This document shows positions 57,874 through 64,000 of a stretch of 64,000 nucleotides of DNA, piece by piece (positions within the stretch are counted from its first letter, which is position 1; each line of letters opens with the position of its first letter). Made by a program: the position numbers and the translations under genes. Below the pieces are notes generated by a model, which saw only the letters and a program-made list of their open reading frames with translations, did not search any database and had not been told where the DNA came from. This stretch comes from Histomonas meleagridis. Taxonomy: Eukaryota; Parabasalia; Tritrichomonadida; Dientamoebidae. The DNA lies in NCBI GenBank assembly GCA_020186115.1, contig WSYJ01000184.1, forward strand, positions 310,001 through 374,000, read 5' to 3'.

Positions 57874-58664
57874 ATGCCAAGAACTATCGAAAGAAACAAG
57901 CATTTACGACAAGCACGTGCAAAAGTTAAATATAGCTCTTGTACTATATACATAGAAGCTAAGAGATTCGTTTTTAATGTTCTAATAGATGGGTTCTCAT
58001 ATAAAACAGCAAGTCGATTATTACTATGGAATTGCCAAATTCCACCGCCAAAAACATTATTTCATAAAATCCAAAAAGAAATTTCAGATGTAATTTTTAA
58101 TCACGCTAGTGAATCAGGTTTCAAATACAAACAAGAAATGAAAGAAAAATCAATTATTTAATTTGATGGATCATGGAGCCACCGAAGAAATGCTAATCAT
58201 TGTGTGGTTGACATAATTGATTTTCAAACGAAATAATTGTTCATTTTGAGATTTTGGAAAAATCTTCAGGCAAAAAAGCAGTAAATTATAATGGTCTTTC
58301 AAATCAAATGGAAGTTGAAGGAATTAAACGAATGATATATTGATGGATAGATAATAACAAGGTAATATATTGTCATGACAAATATGCTAAAACAAAAGAT
58401 GCAATCCATCAAATGGGATGGAAAATTCAAGAATTTATAGATAAAAATCATATACAAATATCATATTAGAGTAAATTCAAAAAATACAAAAAGATACTTG
58501 ATTTTTGGAATGATGGAAATACAGGAAACAATTATCAAATATTGGAGCAGTTTATCTGTTCTTCTTCAAAACTTTTGATTCACTGCCAACCCAATGTTAA
58601 CACATAATTCAATATATGGATAAAAGCTAGGGAAATTACCTTAACTTTACCAATTGATTATTAA
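57874..58664 (+). pseudogene. Relic of a Mutator-like (MULE-type) DDE transposase
   Basis: The first 95 codons are open, then the frame continues past in-frame stops at 58159 and beyond plus one frameshift near 58230. After the first stop comes FDGSWSHRRNANHCVVDIID, and after the shift NYNGLSNQMEVEGIKRMI and VIYCHDKYAKTKDAI. These match in order the DGTWxxRGxxSxxGVV, NYxGSSGAMExxGA and GDGDSK blocks of the Mutator-like transposases widespread in animals and protists, so the two Asp of the catalytic triad are visible. At least three stops and one frameshift make it inactive. I saw no terminal inverted repeats. Confidence 0.65.
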
Positions 58665-59118
58665 GTCGAAATGAAATATTTTTTTTTATATATGATTATA
58701 TCTTTTTTCCTATATAAATATGGAGTCATTGGAGGAGCACTTATTTTATAAAAGGGCGTAGACAGGTGATCAGTATAAAGTGTACTAGGGGTGGGGGTCA
58801 GGTTAAAATTTTTACAAATGACCGTTATTATAGGACGTTTGAAAATAAATATTTTCTTGCTGAGCACCATCTTGATAAGGACGTTAGTGATACCTTAGTC
58901 AAGATTATATTACCCTAGCAAAAAATTTCGTATTTTGGTACATAACGGTTATCATTCGAAAAATCACAAATTTTTAGGTACCTTCAATTATATTTAAGGT
59001 AAAAATTTTCAAATGAATTGTTTATTCAATCAATTGGATTTGTATTTAGGAAAATGTCATCTGGTCCTACTATATTAATATATTTAAATTTTCATTATGA
59101 TTGCCATTACATCGTCTT
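58665..59118. other. Unassigned stretch between transposase and Rep relics
   Basis: No open frame of coding character. Contains a G-rich patch (CTAGGGGTGGGGGTCAGG, about 58785-58802). Probably decayed mobile DNA. Confidence 0.35.
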
Positions 59119-59570
59119 TTAAACTATTAGCAAAGCCTCTTCAATACTATGATTATATGTTATAATAAATTTGAAATTTGCAGGATGTATAACGATTGAC
59201 TTGTTTCTAATTTCTCCTATAAAAGGGTATCTATCACCCCCAGATCCTTAAACAATTGTAATAAAAGTTCTGCATGTCTAGGGAAGTCATCTAGACATAC
59301 TATTTAATGTACGTTGGGAATGTACCGGTACCACCAACGATTGTACTACTTCGGAGAAATCGAAAATTGATCAACCTTATAAATCCATTTTGACTTTCCG
59401 ACACCAGCAGGACCGTAAATCCACAAAATCTTTATATGTAAATCATCTTTGTAAATACCAATTTCATCGTTTTTCCTCAACATACTATCTCTTCTTATAT
59501 GCAAAATTTGACTTCTATGTAATATCATCTGTTTAGGGTATATGCTCTCCAGTTCTTCAATGCTTTTAGT
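59119..59570 (-). pseudogene. Relic of a CRESS-type Rep protein, superfamily 3 helicase part
   Basis: On the minus strand, ILWIYGPAGVGKSKWIYK is the Walker A loop of Rep-type SF3 helicases. Downstream in the same frame are a Trp-Trp pair (RWWYRYI), then a Walker B-like LDDF. After a frameshift near 59240 come an RYPF element and IITYN, matching the sensor (motif C) ending in Asn. The order and spacing fit circular Rep-encoding single-stranded DNA viruses or related plasmids, a known source of integrated Rep genes in protists. At least two stops and one frameshift interrupt it, and the HUH endonuclease half was not found upstream. It cannot be functional as read. Confidence 0.65.
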
Positions 59571-59654
59571 TTAATATCATTTATTAATTTCATCAGAAAA
59601 ATCATTAAACATTTAATTTATACTCATCTCAATAATGTTTAAGTGTTGCAATAT

Positions 59655-59940
59655 TGCAAATGTACTTGGCCGGGAGCGGGGCCCCTAGGGTCCTCGTGAT
59701 CAGTCCCGACCGCATTATATACCTACCGGTATGCATCACCTAGTTATGTTTTAGAATCCTTAAATATAACTGTAAGGTATTATTTTTAAATCGATAGAAC
59801 ACACACACACACATCTCGTTTCACTTAGTGCTACGTATTCGTTCGCTCCGCTGTGCTCTCGCCGCTCCTTCGTCGCGAGCTTCGGTGTGTTGGTCCGCTC
59901 GTTTCACTCGCTACCGCATGATGCACATCATATCATGATG
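59655..59940. other. CpG-rich, GC-rich patch with short palindromes
   Basis: GC content rises sharply in GGCCGGGAGCGGGGCCCC (about 59669-59686) and in the runs of CGCTCCGCT and TCGTCGCGAGC (about 59838-59880), unlike anything else in this AT-rich window. It also holds (CA)6 at 59800-59812 and a palindromic segment CATGATGCACATCATATCATG (59917 on). It lies directly 5' of the Rep relic. No coding frame recognised. Confidence 0.6.
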
Positions 59941-60246
59941 ATACCCATTAATATTATTCTCCTCATTCCATCAAGTCATCAATCATTTATGTTCGTTTGT
60001 TGTGCGGCATTTATGATTTTTCAGTGATGTAAAAGCTGAACAAAAAAATGTCAGAAGGTTCAGCTTTTCCCATTTTATCCTGGCCATGGCCAAGATGCAG
60101 AATTATTCAATAATGAATCATAATTGAAGGACGGAAGTATGATACATTTGAAATAAAAATAAATTTTGATTCGACACATATCAGTAATGAGTATCAGTAA
60201 TGACAACATTGATGCTAACGTCGACGGTTCTACCAAATGTGCTTCA

Positions 60247-60828
60247 TTAATAATGATTGAAATATCCTTTCTCCACTTCCGATTGAATTTGTGGTGTGGC
60301 TTTACGTAATAATAAAAAATGACAGGATTCTGTCATCACGACCAAAATCACATATACAATATTTTTAGAATCTACATTAACAGGATTTTCTAAAATTTGT
60401 GTTAATTCACCTTTAAATTCATCAGGGATTGAAATGTTAGCATTTGGTTTTCCCGAATACCTCTCTACTGATTTAAGCTTTGTTCCTATTTCATTAATTT
60501 TAGCAATTAATTCATCAGTACTTGTTTTAATAATTTTAGGTCTCGCCACCATAAATTTATTATTAAGTTCTGCCGGAGCAATGTTTACTAACTTTTATTC
60601 ACACACTTTTGCTGAAACATTAATAACAAATTTAATGTTGACAGAATGTAACAACTTTAATGTCTTATCATAAAATTTTACTCCGACATAAATAACGTGC
60701 TGAATAATATTATATTTCTCCGACTTCTTATCCAATTTAATATTTTCAGCGTGGTTGTATTTAAATTCTACAGCAGCGTAGTCTTGTACTTTGTACTCAC
60801 TGATTAAATAATTCTGAAAATCTTCCAT
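60247..60828 (-). pseudogene. Unknown gene with one in-frame stop (mobile-element associated)
   Basis: One frame of 193 codons is interrupted by a single TAA at 60595-60597. The product starts MEDFQNYLISEYKVQDYAAV, then has HVIYVGVKFYDKTL and, after the stop, ARPKIIKTSTDELIAKINEI and IPDEFKGELTQILENP, with a hydrophobic IVYVILVVM near the end. I do not recognise it. It is head to head with the packaging-ATPase relic, 110 bases away, so a structural or accessory gene of the same Maverick-like element is a reasonable guess only. Confidence 0.45.
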
Positions 60829-60937
60829 TTACTTATCCTTAAAAAAATAATTTTTATAAAATGAAAATAATGCGAAAAAATAGATTATGGAAAGTGAATA
60901 AAAAATTTGACGAGATAGAGTAACAATTTAATATAAT

Positions 60938-61780
60938 TAGTAAAATTAATAAAGAAGTATCAAACAATGCATTAATTAAGCCGATTCACTACAGATTCCA
61001 TTTTGCACAGAATGGGATCAGTGCGTTTATCGCATCAATGGGTAGCGGAAAGAGCTATACATATTTAAAGTTAGCTGCTCAGCAAGAAGTATTGTTCCAA
61101 GAGCTTTTCTTCGAGTTAATAGTTATTTGCAGCACAAGTAGTAATAAATTAGATGAAACAGTCATACTTATAATAAAGTAATTAAAAAGAGTAAGCGCGT
61201 CGCCGTAAAAGATACTCTGAGTATTGAGTAACTCGACTGGTTAAATAAATATATGAGACGGATTTTAAAATATAATTCAATCATTAAATACATCAACAGT
61301 GATTTTAAGAAGACGAATGAAGAGATCGAATAATATATCACAAAACATAATTCGAATAATTCAAATATAAGATTAAAATATGTTGCAGAAAAGTTGGCAA
61401 AATATAAGTGGAGAACTCATCCTCACCGTTGCTGGCTCATGTTTGATGACTTTGCCAATCACTGTTTACTTCTGTCAAAGGAAACAGATTTATCTAAAAT
61501 GCTGAAAAAATTAAGGCATTTTAACATAAATGTTCCAATATGTGTTCAAACAACAAAGAGTATACCAAAAGATATCAAAAGAACATTGTCAGACATCGTT
61601 TTATTTCACTTTATTTCAAAATATGACAATGATCTCATGAAAGAATCAGCTGCTAGTATATTTGACTCGGATAAATTATGGAATGAATATTCTAAAATCA
61701 CAGATCCTCATGCAAGATTTAACATTTACATTAAGGCGAGACGTGTCATTATTAATAATTACTCTATCGAACAGTGTTGA
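60938..61780 (+). pseudogene. Relic of a Maverick/Polinton-like packaging ATPase (FtsK-HerA/A32 type)
   Basis: Frame 3 reads RFHFAQNGISAFIASMGSGK then SYTYLKL, a Walker A P-loop in the setting of A32/FtsK-HerA packaging ATPases, followed by LIVICSTSSNKLDE. After stops and a frame change, the frame from 61394 reads HPHRCWLMFDDFANHCL, a Walker B with Asp-Asp, then HFNINVPICVQTTKSIPKDI and LSDIVLFHFISK, like the sensor region of that family. The last 128 codons are open and end in TGA at 61780. Mavericks are abundant in trichomonads. The gene is broken by several stops. Confidence 0.6.
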
Positions 61781-61796
61781 ACAAAAATTATTTTTA

Positions 61797-62160
61797 CTTC
61801 GTTCGATTGCTTTCGCTTTGCCAAATAACGAATAAATCTTCATCAGGAAGACCTTGGACGCTTATGGTGATGTATAATAAATGTATTATATATTTTATTT
61901 TACTTTTTTAACAAATTATAATATATTTTATTTAACTTTCTGTATGTTTCGTTTTTTTTCATCGACGTACGGTTATTCATCGTTCCCTTCGTTTAACTGT
62001 TAGACGATCATTTCGCCGATACGTCACTTTTCTCAAAGTTAACGTAGATATTTAACGTTAAAAAAACGTGAACGAAAAAAACATCACTTTTATCGACGTT
62101 AAAAAAAACGTAACGGGCCTTCGTGCGTTCGTCAGTCGTTTTATCGATTAACAAAAAAGT
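61797..62160. repeat. CpG-rich stretch with imperfect CGTTAAAAAAACGT repeats
   Basis: Two related blocks lie in tandem: GTCACTTTTCTCAAAGTTAACG through TTAACGTTAAAAAAACGTGAACG (about 62025-62075), and ATCACTTTTATCGACGTTAAAAAAAACGTAACG (about 62082-62115). Each contains the self-complementary core ACGTT(A)nACGT. More CGTTCG/TTCGCC words surround them. Non-coding; possibly intergenic or terminal sequence of the Maverick-like element. Confidence 0.5.
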
Positions 62161-62181
62161 AAAATAAAATTTGTTCATTCA

Positions 62182-62441
62182 TTATGCTATGTATTCACCT
62201 TGAGTTTCAATTGTAATTAGAAGTCTGTTCATCCATTCATTATATCCGGCTCTGCAGGTGTCTTCAGGAATATTATACAGTAATGTATCAACCTTATGAA
62301 AAAGTTGATTTTCATCTTCATACTCCTCACCTTCGAGCATTTTTTTTTAATATCCGAACAGAAAAAGATCAGGCGGTGCGAGATCTGGCATAAACGGAGG
62401 TTGCGGAAGCCTTTTTATGCTCAATTTATTCAATTTTTTAT
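62182..62441 (-). pseudogene. C-terminal remnant of a Tc1/mariner transposase
   Basis: On the minus strand PPFMPDLAPPDLFLFGY is the signature end of the mariner catalytic domain (usual PPYSPDLAPxDFxLF), with the catalytic third Asp in PDLAPPD. It is followed, after one in-frame TAA, by KKMLEGEEYEDENQLFHKVD and a C-terminal helix region ending TIETQGEYIA, stop at 62182-62184. The first two catalytic Asp and the N-terminal DNA-binding domain of mariner are absent; integrase-like sequence abuts instead. Confidence 0.65.
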
Positions 62442-63160
62442 GAACCAGATTTCCATATGCAAAAAATACCCCTTAGTTGAAATTTTTTTTGCCAGATCTC
62501 GAAGTACACCTTCAGAAAAAAAATTTGAGGAATGGTTTTCCAACATTTTCCCCTCCATTATCTGTCCAAATGGCACCAATCGGCTCATCATCTTGAATGG
62601 CTTTTTCCATTTCAACCGCACATGTTGCTGCAACATAATCGAATTAGAAATCTATTTCGATCATCAATGATTCCATACACCATGCAACCTTGCAATTTTT
62701 CAGGAAAGTGGATATCCACATGCCAAATTGCGTTGCACATCAATGCTTCTTAACGACATCTTGGATTCTGCACTTTTTGTTTCTTATGTTTTATCCAGCC
62801 GTATTTCTCATATACCTGCTGGACAATAGAACGAGTGCAATTCGGACAGTCGTTCTTCGCATTGATAGTATAGAACATTTTCGTCACCCCAATAATTACA
62901 CCTGAATTTCTCAGGGCAATAATAAGAGGCTCGATTTGTTCTATACTAATGGATGCCTTAGGCCCAGGCTTAGTATCATGAGAAATCCCATGATATCTTA
63001 ACGCCTGATAAAAAGTCTTCGTTGAGATTTGGTAAACTTGACGATCAATTGTTATCGCCTGCTTGAAAGCATAAGATATCGTCACAAAACCTCTTGAAGA
63101 AGCCTCAAAAGCCCATTTTAGCCAACCATTAATCGAGATACTATTGATTTTGCAACACAT
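62442..63160 (-). pseudogene. Relic of an rve-type (IS481/IS3-like) integrase
   Basis: The first 136 codons are open (ATG at 63160) and hold a helix-turn-helix-like ISTKTFYQALRYHGISHD, PGPKASISIEQIEPL and SIVQQVYEKYGWIKHKKQKV, the spacer seen before integrase cores. After a stop come WHVDIHFPEKL (first Asp), a GIIDDRNRFLI strand, then in another frame IGAIWTDNGGENVGKPF (second Asp, typical TDNGGE of rve integrases). The third acidic residue is not certain. Stops and frame changes make it inactive. The same orientation as the mariner fragment suggests nesting or a chimeric element. Confidence 0.55.
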
Positions 63161-63337
63161 GGTGAATATTATTTTGAAGTTAATAATTCATCAAAATATA
63201 AGATTGGTGATGAATTTCTTCATAATCAATCAATATTAGATGATGAAACACCATTAAGGGTAAAAATAAATAATATGATCGTAGTAAAAGTTACTGGAAT
63301 AATTAGTGACAACATCATTGCTGTGTTTCGCGCGTAA
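63122..63337 (+). pseudogene. C-terminal part of an unknown ORF, apparently truncated
   Basis: A stop-free frame of 71 codons lacks its own early ATG and ends in TAA at 63335-63337. It reads NRDTIDFATHGEYYFEVNNS and ends VKVTGIISDNIIAVFRA, a beta-strand-rich composition unlike random AT-rich translation. Its left end overlaps the first codons of the integrase relic on the other strand, which suggests it was cut by that insertion. It converges on the next gene with a 7-base gap. Not recognised; a Maverick structural protein is possible. Confidence 0.35.
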
Positions 63338-63344
63338 GCGCTCA

Positions 63345-63638
63345 TTAATCATTAGGTTTTTCGTGATTAAGAATTTTTAACGCATTATTGATATAAAGTA
63401 GAACATCATCCATTGTTGTTTGATTTGTTTGTACATGAGATAATATTCGTGTTCTACAGCGTCGACGTTTGATTGGTTTGATGCTTAAATACTTTTTGGC
63501 TATATCTTCTGGTTTCCATTCTTGTAGTTTATTATTATCTAGAATATATTGTAACATTACATTTGTAGATCTTTCTGTTAATTGTTAAACTGTACGCTTG
63601 ATTTCTTCATCCATGTTATCAAAGATTTTATCCATCAT
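63345..63638 (-). pseudogene. Small unknown gene with one in-frame stop
   Basis: From ATG at 63638 the frame reads MMDKIFDNMDEEIKRTV, then TAA, then continues in frame with QLTERSTNVMLQYILDNNKL, EDIAKKYLSIKPIKRRRCRT and NALKILNHEKPND to the stop at 63345. The basic KRRRCRTR suggests nucleic-acid binding. About 97 codons in all. Not recognised. Confidence 0.4.
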
Positions 63639-64000
63639 TTTATAATTGTAGAGAAATTCTATTATTTTGGTATTATATTTATTTTTCTGACAGCAATAGC
63701 GGAAGATGTCGACACTAGTATTTACTATTAAACATTAGCGGAGGAGTGTGGATTCTAGAATTTTTTTTATTTTTATATTAGAGGACTATTTAACAATACG
63801 GTCAACCTGGATAAATAAAAAGTAAGTAGTTGTATAAAGTAGAAATTCTGGAAATAGCAAAAGTGGTGAAGAACAGTGATTTCAGGAAGTTTTAGAAGCA
63901 ATACCTATCATTTTTAATAGATTTGACATCAGAACATATATTTTTGATACATTATCACGTCATTTTAACTAGGTTTGACATCTAAACATACCTTTTCGCA
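63639..64000. other. Right edge of the window, nothing recognised
   Basis: About 360 bases without an ORF of coding character or a recognised repeat. Two similar phrases, TTTTAATAGATTTGACATC (63914) and TTTAACTAGGTTTGACATC (63963), are about 49 bases apart and may be a short direct repeat. Confidence 0.35.

Noticed and set aside
58661-58870. 69-codon minus ORF
   Set aside because: Pro/Lys/Ile-rich, no recognisable motif, within decayed mobile DNA.
58905-58920. TATATTACC as a possible CRESS replication-origin nonamer
   Set aside because: No flanking inverted repeat, and the match to the usual TAGTATTAC/TAATATTAC is imperfect.

Overview
The window is AT-rich eukaryotic nuclear DNA with long intronless genes. 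It most likely comes from a parabasalid (trichomonad) protist. Support: large BspA-type leucine-rich-repeat surface proteins, almost no introns, very short intergenic gaps, and trichomonad-type initiator motifs (TCAYWT) 9-14 nt before the ATG of several genes (UGP, GH13, ARF, actin-like array, TBC, HSP90). Decayed mobile and virus-derived DNA at the right end fits such genomes. I cannot fix the species.

Layout. 1-16.0 kb: C-terminal end of an unknown gene (+), then on the minus strand UDP-glucose pyrophosphorylase, a membrane-anchored GH13 glycosidase, an importin-beta-like karyopherin, ARF GTPase and two BspA-like surface proteins. 17.4-44.4 kb: nine head-to-tail copies of a divergent actin-like gene, all minus strand, in near-identical units of about 3.03 kb (1.1 kb gene plus 1.94 kb AT-rich spacer). 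Only the first copy is open from start to stop; the rest carry homopolymer indels, one nonsense codon, and many patches where unique sequence is replaced by a T or A run of the same length. 44.7-57.1 kb: an LRR-PP2C phosphatase (minus), an FKBP15-like FKBP (+), a free-standing nucleoplasmin-like domain protein (+), an unknown type I membrane protein (minus), eIF2B-epsilon (+), a TBC-domain protein lacking the arginine finger (+) and cytosolic-type HSP90 (+).

57.9-63.6 kb has no intact gene. It is a graveyard of broken elements: a Mutator-like transposase relic, a CRESS-type Rep helicase relic, a Maverick/Polinton-like packaging ATPase relic facing an unknown interrupted gene, the C-terminus of a Tc1/mariner transposase abutting an rve-type integrase relic, and two CpG-rich patches unlike the rest of the window.

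The most unusual item is the actin-like array: a recently amplified gene whose product lacks the actin D-loop. The frame defects in copies 2-9 may be assembly artefacts, so the functional copy number is unknown. All family assignments are from reading the sequence; no database search was run.
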